A DNA stretch of 64,000 nucleotides from Corticimicrobacter sp040137905 (GCF_040137905.1 NZ_JBEFDG010000030.1:1-64000), one strand, 5' to 3'; positions 51,506 through 60,936 are shown, counted from the stretch's first letter. Translations and numbers: made by a program. Notes: generated by a model not told the origin, from the letters alone.

Positions 51506-52546
51506 ATGGATGCAACCATCGCGCTGATCCTGCTGCAGGACGGGATCGTCAACGGCGCTATCTATGCCTTGCTGGGCCTGGCATTGGTCCTGATCTTCGC
51601 GGTTACGCGGGTCATCTTCATCCCCCAGGGCGAGTTTGTCGCATTTGGCGCATTGACACTGGCCATGCTGGTCAATGGCAGCGTGCCCGGTACGGTCTGG
51701 CTGCTGCTGATCGCAGGTGCCTGTGCCTTCCTGATGGAGCTGTTCAAGGCCTTTCGCCAGCGCCGGGCGACCGGACTGGCCTGGGCGGCGCTGCAATATC
51801 TGGTTCTGCCGGTGGCACTGTTTGCGCTTACGCACTGGCTGGCTGCCTACGATATCGGCCTGTGGGGCAAGGCGCTGCTGACGCTGGCGCTGGTGGTGCC
51901 GCTGGGACCCATGCTGTATCGCATTGTCTACCAGCCCCTGGTCGATGCGCCGGTGCTGGTGCTGCTGATCGTATCGGTGGCCGTGCACTTCGCCCTGACG
52001 GGTGTGGCGCTGGCTTTCTTCGGTGCCGAAGGCTGGCGTACACCCGCCTTCGTCGAAGGACAGGTCGATCTCGGCGCGGTCACCTGGTCGGCGCAAAGCC
52101 TGTTCGTGGTGCTGACCTGCGCAGCATTGATCGTGGCATTGTGGCTGTTTTTCGGGCGCACCATCTATGGCAAGGCCTTGCGAGCCACGGCGGTCAATCG
52201 TCGCGGGGCACGCCTGATGGGCATCAGTACCGTGATGTCGGGCCGGCTGACCTTTACCCTGGCGGCAGCCATCGGCGCGCTGTCGGGCATGCTGATCGCT
52301 CCGGTCACGACCATCTACTACGATACCGGTTTTCTGATCGGTCTCAAGGGCTTCGTCGGTGCCATCATCGGCGGCCTGGCGAGCTATCCGGTGGCCGCAG
52401 CCGGTGCCTTGCTGGTGGGCATTATCGAGGCCTTTGCTTCGTTCTGGGCCAGCGCCTACAAGGAAGTGATCGTCTTCACCCTGATCATTCCGGTGCTGCT
52501 GTGGCGTTCGCTGAGCAGCCCGCATATCGAAGAAGAAGAGGAGTGA
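51506..52546 (+). CDS. livH: Branched-chain amino acid-type ABC permease LivH
   Basis: A 346-residue inner-membrane permease with about nine to ten hydrophobic segments. The N-terminal Q-D-G-I-V-N-G-A-I-Y-ALLGLALVL-I-F is the LivH signature, and G-K-A-L-R-A-T-A-x-N-R-x-G-ARLMGI is the conserved ATPase-contact loop. It is about 45 residues longer than E. coli LivH because of an extra hydrophobic region after helix 2-3. AGGAA precedes the ATG by 6 bases. It follows livK after a hairpin region. Confidence 0.9.
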   Translation: MDATIALILLQDGIVNGAIYALLGLALVLIFAVTRVIFIPQGEFVAFGALTLAMLVNGSVPGTVWLLLIAGACAFLMELFKAFRQRRATGLAWAALQYLVLPVALFALTHWLAAYDIGLWGKALLTLALVVPLGPMLYRIVYQPLVDAPVLVLLIVSVAVHFALTGVALAFFGAEGWRTPAFVEGQVDLGAVTWSAQSLFVVLTCAALIVALWLFFGRTIYGKALRATAVNRRGARLMGISTVMSGRLTFTLAAAIGALSGMLIAPVTTIYYDTGFLIGLKGFVGAIIGGLASYPVAAAGALLVGIIEAFASFWASAYKEVIVFTLIIPVLLWRSLSSPHIEEEEE

Positions 52547-52552
52547 TCAGCC

Positions 52553-54376
52553 ATGCGTAACCGTACCCTTTGTCGGGCGACGCTGTGCGCCTTCGTGCTG
52601 ATCCTGGCACTATTGCCGCTGTCTGGCGCGACCCCGGAATTCTGGATTACCCAGCTCAACTATATCGGCCTGGCCAGCCTGGTGGTGGTGGGGCTGGTAT
52701 TGCTGACCGGGGTGGGGGGCCTGACTTCGTTCGGGCAGGCAGCATTCGTCGGAATTGGTGCCTACACCACGGCCTGGCTGACCACCCAGGCAGGCTGGTC
52801 GCCGTGGCTGACCCTGCCGGCCGGGCTGGTCATCACAGCCGTGCTGGCGTGGATCATCGGCGTCATCACGCTGCGTCTGTCCGGGCATTATCTGCCGCTC
52901 AGCACGCTGGCCTGGTGCCTGTCGCTGTATTACCTGTTCGGCAATCTCGAATGGCTGGGCCGCAACGATGGCATTTCAGGCATCCAGCCGCTGTCCCTGT
53001 TCGGCTGGTCACTGGGCAGCGGTCGCAGCATCTATTACCTGATCTGGTTCTGCGTGCTGCTGTCGGTGTGGGCTACGCTCAATCTGCTGGGATCACGCCC
53101 GGGTCGTGCCATCCGCGCGCTGCGCGGCGGGGCCGGCATGGCCGAGGCCTTCGGTGTCAATACCGCTGCCTACAAGACGGTAATCTTCGTTTATGCCGCC
53201 ATGCTGGCGTCGGTGTCCGGCTGGCTGTATGCGCACATGCAGCGTGCCGTCAGCCCCAGTCCGTTCGGCCTGAACTACGGCATTGAGTATCTCTTCATGG
53301 CCGTGGTGGGCGGGGCGGCGCATGTCTGGGGAGCCATCCTGGGGTCGGCCGTCATCCTGGGCCTGAAAGACCAGATCCAGAATATCGTGCCCAAACTGCT
53401 CGATACCAGCACCAATATCGAAATGATCGTCTTCGGTGTGCTGCTGGTGCTGATGTTGCAGTATGCAGCGCAGGGCCTGTGGCCGGGGCTGTCGGCATTC
53501 TGGCGGCGACTGTGGCGGGTGCGTGGCACGAGTTTGCCTGTTACGGCGACCGTGATCGATCCGGCGGCTGCCGAGCTGCCTTGTCGTATCCGCCCCGAGA
53601 AAGGCAGCCTGGTGCTGGAAGTCGACCATATCCGCAAGCAGTTTGGCGGGCTGGTGGCTGTCAATGACATCAGCTTCCGCGTGCGTGCCGGCGAGATCGT
53701 GGGCCTGATCGGCCCGAACGGTGCCGGCAAGAGCACGACTTTCAATCTGGTCAGCGGCATCCTGCCTCTGACTTCCGGTGAGGTACGCTTTCTGGGGCAG
53801 CGCATCAGCGGGCGTTCTGCACGCGAGATCGCGCAGACCGGCATGGGCCGTACTTTCCAGCACGTACAACTGCTGCCGGAGATGTCGGTGCTGGAAAACG
53901 TGGCGCTGGGTGCGCACCTCCGCAGTCACGTCAGTGTTCCCGCCGGGATTCTGCGTCTGGATCGTGCCCGCGAGGCGAGCCTGCTCAAGGAAGCCGCCCG
54001 CCAGCTTGAACGCGTTGGCTTGGGCGCTTATCTGCACGAACAGGCGGGCAATCTGGCCCTGGGCCAGCAGCGCCTGCTGGAGATCGCCCGTGCCCTGGCG
54101 GCAGATCCAGTCTTGTTGCTGCTCGATGAGCCGGCTGCCGGTTTGCGCTACCGTGAAAAGCAGGAACTGGCTGCAGTCCTGTCGCAATTGCGGGAGGAGG
54201 GCATGAGCATCCTGCTGGTCGAACATGATATGGATTTTGTGATGCGACTGACCAATCATCTGGTCGTGATGGATTTCGGCTCATGGCTGGCCGAGGGATC
54301 GCCCGAGGAAATCCAGCGCCATCCTGCCGTACTGGAAGCCTACCTGGGTGGTGTCGAAGAGGGAGACGAGGCATGA
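52553..54376 (+). CDS. Fused LivM permease-LivG ATPase
   Basis: A 607-residue fusion. Residues about 1-315 form the LivM permease with hydrophobic helices and the loop N-L-LGSRPGRA-I-RALRGG. After a short linker, residues about 345-607 form the LivG ATPase: Walker A GPNGAGKST, Q-loop, the signature ALGQQRLLEIARAL, and Walker B LLLLDEPAAGL. Fusing the two domains fixes their stoichiometry. LivF follows with a 4-base overlap. Fused LivMG is known in Burkholderiales but is not the usual E. coli layout. Confidence 0.9.
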   Translation: MRNRTLCRATLCAFVLILALLPLSGATPEFWITQLNYIGLASLVVVGLVLLTGVGGLTSFGQAAFVGIGAYTTAWLTTQAGWSPWLTLPAGLVITAVLAWIIGVITLRLSGHYLPLSTLAWCLSLYYLFGNLEWLGRNDGISGIQPLSLFGWSLGSGRSIYYLIWFCVLLSVWATLNLLGSRPGRAIRALRGGAGMAEAFGVNTAAYKTVIFVYAAMLASVSGWLYAHMQRAVSPSPFGLNYGIEYLFMAVVGGAAHVWGAILGSAVILGLKDQIQNIVPKLLDTSTNIEMIVFGVLLVLMLQYAAQGLWPGLSAFWRRLWRVRGTSLPVTATVIDPAAAELPCRIRPEKGSLVLEVDHIRKQFGGLVAVNDISFRVRAGEIVGLIGPNGAGKSTTFNLVSGILPLTSGEVRFLGQRISGRSAREIAQTGMGRTFQHVQLLPEMSVLENVALGAHLRSHVSVPAGILRLDRAREASLLKEAARQLERVGLGAYLHEQAGNLALGQQRLLEIARALAADPVLLLLDEPAAGLRYREKQELAAVLSQLREEGMSILLVEHDMDFVMRLTNHLVVMDFGSWLAEGSPEEIQRHPAVLEAYLGGVEEGDEA

Positions 54377-55155
54377 GCGAGCATTCTGTGGCCGACAATG
54401 GCCAGCGCCAGCCGCCGGTCCTGGCGGTGGCAGACTTGACTGTCCGTTATGGCAAGGTCCACGCCCTGACCGTGCCTGAGCTCAAGGTGGCACCTGGTGC
54501 CATCGTGACCGTGATCGGAGCCAACGGTGCAGGCAAATCCACCATGCTCAATGCCATCATGGGATCATTGCCGCGCAATGGGCGGGCCAATGGTTCCGTG
54601 CGCTATCAGGGCGACCAGATCGAGCACTGGGGGGTGGAACATCGGGTGGCGCAAGGCCTGGCGCTGGTGCCGGAAAAGCGCGAGCTGTTCGGCAGCATGA
54701 GTGTCGAGGACAACCTGCTGCTGGGCGGCTTTCGCCGCTACCGGGCAGGCGAGCGCCAGTGGCGCGACACCATGGACGAAATCTTCACCCTGTTTCCGCG
54801 CCTGAAGGAGCGTCGCCAGCAGATGGCGGGAACGCTCTCGGGTGGTGAGCGGCAGATGCTGGCGGTCGGGCGTGCCCTGATGTCCAAGCCCAGTGTGCTG
54901 ATGCTCGACGAGCCCAGCCTGGGGCTGGCACCACGCATCGTGCGCGAGATTTTCCATATCATCGCCGGCCTGCGTGCGACCGGTGTAGCGACCCTGCTGG
55001 TCGAGCAGAACGCCCGCGCTGCATTGCAGGTCGCCGACTATGGCTACGTGCTGGAAGCGGGCGCGGTGTCACTCGAAGGCCCGGCCCACGAGCTCAGGGA
55101 CAATCCGGCCGTGATCGAGAGCTATCTGGGCCTGGGCAAGCAGCGGGACGACTGA
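54373..55155 (+). CDS. livF: Branched-chain amino acid-type ABC ATPase LivF
   Basis: A 260-residue ATPase completing the importer. Walker A GANGAGKST, signature LSGGERQM and Walker B LMLDEPSLGLAP are intact, in contrast to the orphan LivF at 45174. An N-terminal extension of about 15 hydrophilic residues precedes the fold. It overlaps livMG by 4 bases (ATGA) and its stop lies 2 bases from that of the convergent hydrolase. Confidence 0.92.
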   Translation: MSEHSVADNGQRQPPVLAVADLTVRYGKVHALTVPELKVAPGAIVTVIGANGAGKSTMLNAIMGSLPRNGRANGSVRYQGDQIEHWGVEHRVAQGLALVPEKRELFGSMSVEDNLLLGGFRRYRAGERQWRDTMDEIFTLFPRLKERRQQMAGTLSGGERQMLAVGRALMSKPSVLMLDEPSLGLAPRIVREIFHIIAGLRATGVATLLVEQNARAALQVADYGYVLEAGAVSLEGPAHELRDNPAVIESYLGLGKQRDD

Positions 55156-55157
55156 GT

Positions 55158-56225
55158 TCAGATGCCCAGGAACCGGAACGGCGCACTTTCCCGGAAGGCG
55201 TCGTTGGCCATGCCTGAGTAGATGTTCTTCTGATTGGCCCCCAGATCCAGCTTCATGACCTTGCCGGTCTGCTCGGAGAGATCCAGCTTGTCCAGATCGA
55301 CCCAGAAGGTATTGGGCGTGAGCGCGGACTCAAAGAAATAGCGCTTGCGCTTGTGGTCGGTCACGGTACGCCAGCGGGTCGAGGAGATATTCGGCTGGTC
55401 GGGCGTGGTCAGGCCGTAGGGTACGGATACGTTGCGGATCACGCTGAAGACACTGGCGATGGTCTCGAGCGGGTCATCGGTCTTGGGGACGGCATTGACG
55501 TAGAACGAGGCGCGGGCAAAGCGGTCTGCGGCCCGATTGGTCCCCGGCAGCACAATGGTGCCACCGATGTCCTTCCAGTATTCTTCCATGGCCAGTTGCT
55601 TGTCGAACGTCGGCGAATTGGTCATGACCTGATACTGGCGGCCGTGATGGATGACCTGCTTGCCATCGATATACTCGATGATGGCGCTGTCGCCGGTAGC
55701 ATCGGACATGGCCAGGTGCAGGGTCGCCAGGCGGTCTTCGCCTGGCACGTTGTCGCTGACCAGCGTGAACGGTTCGGTCGAAAGGTAAGCCACGGCCTCG
55801 GCCACGGTGGCGAAGTTGTCCAGCACATATTGCGCCCAGGCGGCAATGGTCAGGCCCGGTTTGCCGCTGTCGTGCTCGGGGTAGCTGGATTCGACCAGCC
55901 AGAGCACGCTGGCCGACAGCCCCGCCTCATTGAGTCCATCGGTGGTCGAGATGTCATAGCCCGATGCGATGACGCTGCCATAGCGCGAGGTCCAGTTGAT
56001 GGAGTTGGGGCCGGCTTCGCCGTTGCGCTGCATGCCACGCGGGAAGACCCAGAGGTTGGTGCCCACGTCGGTTTTCCAGTCCATCGAACGTGCCGTCACG
56101 ATCTGGTCGGCCACGCCGTGATAGACCAGCCGGGTGCATGCTTCGACCAATGGTGGTGCGAAGGTCACGGTCAGGGCGAGTGCAGCGGCAAGTACGGTCC
56201 TGCGCGGTGTGCTGAGGTTGGGCAT
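55158..56225 (-). CDS. Exported choloylglycine hydrolase/penicillin acylase-like Ntn hydrolase
   Basis: A 355-residue Ntn-family amidohydrolase. The signal peptide (about 1-29) ends V-E-A, and the next residue, C in CTRLVYHG, is the predicted N-terminal nucleophile exposed by signal cleavage. Further family marks are the A-R-S-M-D-W segment, N-E-A-GLSAS-V-L, and A-A-W-A-Q-Y-V-L-D-N. Members cleave amides of bile salts, penicillin V or acyl-homoserine lactones. Which substrate applies is unknown. GGAG lies 8 bases before ATG 56225. Confidence 0.85.
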   Translation of the reverse strand: MPNLSTPRRTVLAAALALTVTFAPPLVEACTRLVYHGVADQIVTARSMDWKTDVGTNLWVFPRGMQRNGEAGPNSINWTSRYGSVIASGYDISTTDGLNEAGLSASVLWLVESSYPEHDSGKPGLTIAAWAQYVLDNFATVAEAVAYLSTEPFTLVSDNVPGEDRLATLHLAMSDATGDSAIIEYIDGKQVIHHGRQYQVMTNSPTFDKQLAMEEYWKDIGGTIVLPGTNRAADRFARASFYVNAVPKTDDPLETIASVFSVIRNVSVPYGLTTPDQPNISSTRWRTVTDHKRKRYFFESALTPNTFWVDLDKLDLSEQTGKVMKLDLGANQKNIYSGMANDAFRESAPFRFLGI

Positions 56226-56343
56226 GGAGCATCTCCGTAGTGGGGGCATCGCTATCTTATACGGGACTTTGTAACGTCGCATAGCAGGATTGCCGCGGCC
56301 TTGATGAAATTGACTTTCATGGCATGGCCGTGCGACTGCGGCT

Positions 56344-57357
56344 TTATGCCGTCGGCATGTGGGTAATGAAAATAATGTGGCTACGCCGGTCAGTATCTGG
56401 CCAGCCCTGCAGCGGCACAGGTGGATAGATACTGTGGCCGACGCCGTGGATGGCGTAGGGCACAGCAGCTCCCTGGATATGCACCAGCCCCTTGATTCGC
56501 AGGACATGACCGGGCAGGTTGGCCGTCTGCGTGGCAATCCACTGTGGCAGGCTGGCCAGTGCGAGCGGTGTTTCGAAGGTGACGGTGGTTACCGCAAGGC
56601 CATGATCGGCCGGCAGCGTACTGCCTGCATGGCGCATCGACAGCGGGTGCGGCGACAGCAGGGCGGTGCCCGTGATGGGTGTATTGCTGGTGCGTGCCGC
56701 ATGGTGGGTTGCCGAAGCGAGTTCCAGCAACCGGTCTGCTGCTATGGTGCCGTGGTTGATTTCCATCCGGGCGGCTGATGGGTTGATACGATCAAGTTGC
56801 AGACGCAATGATGCATGCTGCGCCGCACTGGCCTGGTCTGGCTTGGTGAGCAGGATACAGTCGGCCGCCGCCAGTTGCCTGAGTGCGACTGGGTGTTGCG
56901 CCAGTGTCTCGTCGCCATGGCACAGATCAAGGGTACAGATCACCCCGTCAAGTCGATAGCGGCCTGACAATTGCGGGTGGCTGGCCAGCGTCTGGAGTAC
57001 GGGTATCGGATCGGCCAGGCCACTGGTTTCGATCAGCACGCGGTCGAACTGGCGCTGGCCGTTACGGGCAAAACGCCAGGTAATGTCGCGCAGCGTCTGC
57101 ACCAGATCACCGCGCAGCTGGCAGCAAAGGCAGCCACCTGCCAATGGTGCCACGACCTGTTCTGCGCTGTGTGCGACCAGCAGGTGATCCAGTGCCGTCT
57201 GTCCGAATTCGTTGATGACGACCAGGGCGTGACGCAATGCTGGCTGCCGGACCAGATGGTTGAGCAGCGTCGTCTTGCCGCTGCCCAGGAATCCAGTCAG
57301 CAGGGTGACGGGAATCGGTACAGGCAGGGCGCTGTGTGCTTGGGAGGAATCGGGCAT
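56344..57357 (-). CDS. CobW/COG0523 GTPase, second copy
   Basis: A 337-residue G3E GTPase likely to deliver zinc or another metal to a client. Walker A LLTGFLGSGKTTLLNHL, the metal-binding GGCLCCQLRGDL (CxCC) motif, Walker B E-T-S-G-L-A-D-P and T-K-P-D are seen. The C-terminus is shorter and less conserved than in the neighbouring copy. The start at 57357 is not well supported by a ribosome site; the frame stays open to 57504. It is the second gene of a Zur-box operon. Confidence 0.85.
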   Translation of the reverse strand: MPDSSQAHSALPVPIPVTLLTGFLGSGKTTLLNHLVRQPALRHALVVINEFGQTALDHLLVAHSAEQVVAPLAGGCLCCQLRGDLVQTLRDITWRFARNGQRQFDRVLIETSGLADPIPVLQTLASHPQLSGRYRLDGVICTLDLCHGDETLAQHPVALRQLAAADCILLTKPDQASAAQHASLRLQLDRINPSAARMEINHGTIAADRLLELASATHHAARTSNTPITGTALLSPHPLSMRHAGSTLPADHGLAVTTVTFETPLALASLPQWIATQTANLPGHVLRIKGLVHIQGAAVPYAIHGVGHSIYPPVPLQGWPDTDRRSHIIFITHMPTA

Positions 57358-57433
57358 GGCAGTGGCAAAAGCAATGAACAGGCTCGCAGCAATCCTGTCG
57401 CTGCGGTCCTGGGGTGCAGCGGCCCGCTCCTGC

Positions 57434-58648
57434 TCAGGGCCAGTCAGGAAAGGGATTGTGCCATGTTTGCCAGGCGATCGGCCCCTGCGCCATCTCGGCG
57501 TCATCCAGCAGGCAAAGATCCAGCCGGGCCCGCAGGGTCGCCTGGTCCATGCCCATGCCGATCAGAACCAGTTCCTGGCGTGCGTCACCGACGCTGCTGT
57601 CCCATTTTTCGAGAATGCGCAGGCGACTTTCGTCGTCCTGCGGCCAGCGCTCGGGAGACACGGCAGCCCACCAGTGCCCCGCAACACCATGTCGCAGAAT
57701 GGCACCGGCCTGGGACCAGTTGCCCGCCAGGGCAGGATGGCTGGCCAGCCAGAAAAACCCTTTTGCGCGCACGACACCAGGCCATTTTTCCTGTGTCAGC
57801 TCGAAGAAGCGACCCGGATGGAAGGGCCGGCGTGCCCGGTAGACAAAGCTGGCAATGCCATACTCTTCGGTTTCCGGCACATGCTCGCCGCGCAACTCCT
57901 TGAGCCAGCCCGGTGCCTGGGCGGCCGCATCGAAGTTGAAGAGACCGGTATCCAGGATGCGGTCCAGCGGTACCTGGCCGAAACGGGCAATCTCGATGCG
58001 GGCACGCGGGTTGAGGCGCTGCAGGATGGCCTGCAGCCGGCTGCAGGATGCGGCGTCGATGAGATCGATCTTGTTGAGGACGATGACGTCGCAGAACTCG
58101 ACCTGATCGATAAGCAGATCGACCACGGTGCGCTCGTCTTCCGGCCCCAGCGATTCCCCGCGTTTCTGCAGGCTGTCATGGGAATCGTAGTCGCGCAGGA
58201 AATTACAGGCATCGACGACGGTGACCATGGTATCGAGCCGGGCGATCTCGCTCAGGCTGCGGCCCTGGTCGTCCTCGAAGGTAAAGGTCTCAGCCACCGG
58301 CAGGGGTTCGGCAATGCCGGTCGATTCGATGACCAACTGGTCGAAGCGCTTTTCGGCGGCCAGTCTGGTCACTTCCAGCAACAGGTCTTCGCGCAGCGTG
58401 CAGCAGATGCAGCCGTTGCTCATTTCGACCAGTTTCTCGTCCGTGCGGGATAGGCTGGCACCGCCGTCGCGCACCAGCGCGGCATCGATGTTGACTTCGG
58501 ACATGTCGTTGACGATGACCGCTACGCGGCGGCCTTCGCGATTGTTCAGAATGTGGTTCAGCAGGGTAGTCTTGCCGGCACCGAGAAAGCCGGACAGTAC
58601 CGTGACGGGCAGGCGAACGCGGCCGTCGGGGGTTGAGTGGGGAGTCAT
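57434..58648 (-). CDS. CobW/COG0523 GTPase, first copy
   Basis: A 404-residue G3E GTPase with a full CobW C-terminal domain. Walker A VLSGFLGAGKTTLLNHIL, the CxCC metal motif in MSNGCICCTLREDL, E-S-T-G-I-A-E-P, N-K-I-D and the C-terminal FVYRARRPFHP-x-R-F are present. This is the typical zinc-starvation-induced type (ZigA/YciC-like). A Zur-like palindrome lies 78 bases upstream of ATG 58648. The client enzyme is unknown. Confidence 0.9.
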   Translation of the reverse strand: MTPHSTPDGRVRLPVTVLSGFLGAGKTTLLNHILNNREGRRVAVIVNDMSEVNIDAALVRDGGASLSRTDEKLVEMSNGCICCTLREDLLLEVTRLAAEKRFDQLVIESTGIAEPLPVAETFTFEDDQGRSLSEIARLDTMVTVVDACNFLRDYDSHDSLQKRGESLGPEDERTVVDLLIDQVEFCDVIVLNKIDLIDAASCSRLQAILQRLNPRARIEIARFGQVPLDRILDTGLFNFDAAAQAPGWLKELRGEHVPETEEYGIASFVYRARRPFHPGRFFELTQEKWPGVVRAKGFFWLASHPALAGNWSQAGAILRHGVAGHWWAAVSPERWPQDDESRLRILEKWDSSVGDARQELVLIGMGMDQATLRARLDLCLLDDAEMAQGPIAWQTWHNPFPDWP

Positions 58649-58723
58649 GTTGTGGCGTGTCGCAAGGGGATGTCGCAGGCTGCAATGCACGGCGCATACT
58701 GCCGGTACGGCATATTAATAGAA

Positions 58724-58740
58724 ATGTTATAACATAACTA
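58724..58740 (-). promoter_or_regulatory. Zur-like box upstream of the CobW operon
   Basis: ATGTTATAACATAACTA contains the perfect palindrome GTTAT-N3-ATAAC (58726-58738), matching the TGTTATRWYATAAC pattern of Zur sites. It sits 78 bases before the first CobW gene. Zn-replete Zur would repress the two GTPases. The match is seen; binding is inference. Confidence 0.65.
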
Positions 58741-58805
58741 TTCTAATGCGATTTCTGTCGAGAGCATACATAAAGGGCGGGGCATGTATGCCGCTCGGCA
58801 GTTGT

Positions 58806-59441
58806 TCAGGCTGCGGTCTTGGGCTTGAAGTCGCAAAGATCGCTGATGCCGCACTGCGGGCATTTCGGGGTACGTGCCACGCAGATATAGCGGCCATGCA
58901 GGATCAGCCAGTGATGGGCATCCAGCAAGAACTCCCGGGGGACATTGCGCAGCAGTTTCTGCTCGACCTCGAGGACGTTCTTGCCGGGAGCCAGGCCGGT
59001 CCGGTTCGAGACCCTGAAAATATGGGTATCGACGGCCATCGTCGGCAGTCCGAATGCGGTGTTGAGCACGACATTGGCAGTCTTGCGGCCGACACCGGGC
59101 AGGGCTTCCAGTGCCTCACGCTCGCGAGGCACTTCACCGCCATGCAGGTCAAGCAGCATCCGGCAGGTGGCGATCACATTCCTGGCCTTGGTGCGATACA
59201 GGCCAATGGTCTTGATGTACTCTGCCAGGCCTTCTTCACCGAGATCGAACAGGGTCTGCGGCGTGCCGTGTTGTAGAAAAAAACGACGTGTCGCCAGATT
59301 GACGGACTTGTCCGTTGCCTGTGCGGACAGAATGACGGCAATCAGCAACTGGAAGGGGGTGTCGTACTCGAGTTCGGTGGTCGGGTGAGGGTTGGCCGCC
59401 CTCAGCCGCTGGAACATTTCGAGACGCTTGACTGCATTCAT
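58806..59441 (-). CDS. nth: Endonuclease III
   Basis: A 211-residue DNA glycosylase/AP lyase removing oxidised pyrimidines. The HhH motif L-P-G-V-G-R-K-T-A-N-V-V carries the catalytic lysine; the aspartate follows in VDTHI. The C-terminal four-Cys 4Fe-4S loop C-x6-C-x2-C-x5-C is complete. It overlaps rnfB by 4 bases. Confidence 0.95.
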   Translation of the reverse strand: MNAVKRLEMFQRLRAANPHPTTELEYDTPFQLLIAVILSAQATDKSVNLATRRFFLQHGTPQTLFDLGEEGLAEYIKTIGLYRTKARNVIATCRMLLDLHGGEVPREREALEALPGVGRKTANVVLNTAFGLPTMAVDTHIFRVSNRTGLAPGKNVLEVEQKLLRNVPREFLLDAHHWLILHGRYICVARTPKCPQCGISDLCDFKPKTAA

Positions 59442-60070
59442 GGTGTGCTTCCTGCTGCTGCGCGGCGAGCCCTGGCCTTTGCCAGGGCATCCAGCACGCT
59501 TTGCTGCTTGTGTCCGGCGTCGCGCACGGCAACGGGGGGAGCCGTTACGGCTGCCGGTGCCTTGTCTGCCATGTGTTGTTTGCGCGTCTGGCGATTCTGG
59601 TAGCGCAGCCGGGCCTGCTCGGCATCATTGCGGTTCCAGGCCGGGCGGCTCGCCGGGACCAGGCTGATGCAGTCGACCGGACAGGGTGGCAGACAGAGAT
59701 CGCAGCCCGTACACCAGTCGGCCAGCACGGTATGCATGCGTTTGTTGGCACCGACGATGGCATCGACAGGACAGGCCTGGATACACAGCGTACAGCCAAT
59801 GCAATGTTGCTCGTCGATGACGGCGACCAGCAGGGGCGTATGCCTGCCATGCGTTTCATCCAGCGGGAGCACCGGCGTGTCCAGCAATCTGGCGAGATCC
59901 GCAATGCCGGCGTCGCCGCCGGGCGGACAGCGATTGATGGCAGCCTCACCGCGTGCGAGGGCGGTGGCATAGGGCGCACAGCCGTCATAGCCGCATTTGG
60001 TGCATTGCGTCTGGGGCAGCAGGGCGTTGATCTGTTCTTCGAGCATGCGCGAAAGAGAGGCAGGGGGCAT
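59438..60070 (-). CDS. RnfB-like ferredoxin-type electron transfer protein
   Basis: A 210-residue Fe-S protein resembling RnfB/RsxB. The 4Fe-4S domain of Fe-S type (C-T-K-CGYDGC ... C-P-P-GG) is followed by two ferredoxin CxxCxxCxxxCP clusters (C-I-G-C-T-L-C-I-QACPVD and C-T-G-C-D-L-C-LPPCPVD) and a basic C-terminal tail. The usual N-terminal membrane helix is lacking, and no rnfACDGE genes are near. It overlaps nth by 4 bases and follows fpr after 17 bases. A role in Nth or FdxA electron transfer is inference. Confidence 0.8.
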   Translation of the reverse strand: MPPASLSRMLEEQINALLPQTQCTKCGYDGCAPYATALARGEAAINRCPPGGDAGIADLARLLDTPVLPLDETHGRHTPLLVAVIDEQHCIGCTLCIQACPVDAIVGANKRMHTVLADWCTGCDLCLPPCPVDCISLVPASRPAWNRNDAEQARLRYQNRQTRKQHMADKAPAAVTAPPVAVRDAGHKQQSVLDALAKARARRAAAGSTP

Positions 60071-60087
60071 GCACACCACCCTGCGGG

Positions 60088-60894
60088 TTACCAGTAGTTT
60101 TCGACGGCCAGATTGCCCTGGGCACCGCGTCGACCCGGTGCAAAGCCGCGTTCGCTCAGCATCTTGCGGGCTTGCGTGATCATGTCGGGGTTGCCGCACA
60201 GCATGACGCGGGCACGTTCTGGGTCAAGTGGGGAACCTGTCAGCCGGGCCAGGCCACCATTTTCGATCAGCGTGGTCAGGCGTTCCTGGGGCATGCCAGG
60301 CAGCGCCTCGCGGGTGGCGATGGGCAGGTACAGGAAGCGATCATCGCCGGCTACGCCCCAGTCACGCCAGGGAACCTGGTCTGCCAGATTCGAGAGTGTG
60401 TCGCGATAGGCCAGCTCATCGGCATGGCGTACCCCATGGATCACGATGATGCGATCGAAAGCCTGCCAGACCGATTGCTCCTTGAGGATCGACAGGTAGG
60501 GGCCCAGACCCGTGCCCGTACCGATCAGCCAGAGATCGCCGTTCTGGTGCAGCCGGTCGGCCGTCAGAAAACCGAAGGGGGTGCGATCGACGCACAGCAT
60601 GTCACCTGGCTGCAGGGCGGCCAGGCGCGGGCTGAACTGCCCTTCGGGCACGACGACCGAATAGAACTCGAGATAGGGGTCGGCTGCGCCCGATACCATC
60701 GAATAGGCACGCCAGAGTGCCGGGGCCTCTTCCGGTGTGGTGTGATCCTGCAGGCCGAGGCGGGCGAACTGACCGGCCGTGAAGACAAAGCCAGGCTGGC
60801 GTTCGACCCGCAGCGAAAACAGCTTGCCGGGCACCCAGGTACGAACCTCCGTAACCGGTGTGCGGAAGAATTTTTCGTCGGGAAGCGTCGTCAT
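60088..60894 (-). CDS. fpr: Ferredoxin-NADP reductase
   Basis: A 268-residue FAD enzyme passing electrons between NADPH and ferredoxin. The FAD motif RAYSMVS, the NADP motif IGTGTGLGPYLSIL and the C-terminal E-NYW end are present; bacterial Fpr of the subclass I with a short C-terminus is the best fit. It lies between fdxA and rnfB in one operon. Confidence 0.92.
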   Translation of the reverse strand: MTTLPDEKFFRTPVTEVRTWVPGKLFSLRVERQPGFVFTAGQFARLGLQDHTTPEEAPALWRAYSMVSGAADPYLEFYSVVVPEGQFSPRLAALQPGDMLCVDRTPFGFLTADRLHQNGDLWLIGTGTGLGPYLSILKEQSVWQAFDRIIVIHGVRHADELAYRDTLSNLADQVPWRDWGVAGDDRFLYLPIATREALPGMPQERLTTLIENGGLARLTGSPLDPERARVMLCGNPDMITQARKMLSERGFAPGRRGAQGNLAVENYW

Positions 60895-60936
60895 GTCGGG
60901 CCGATCCTTGCTGCGGGCATCGATGCGCTGCGCGCG

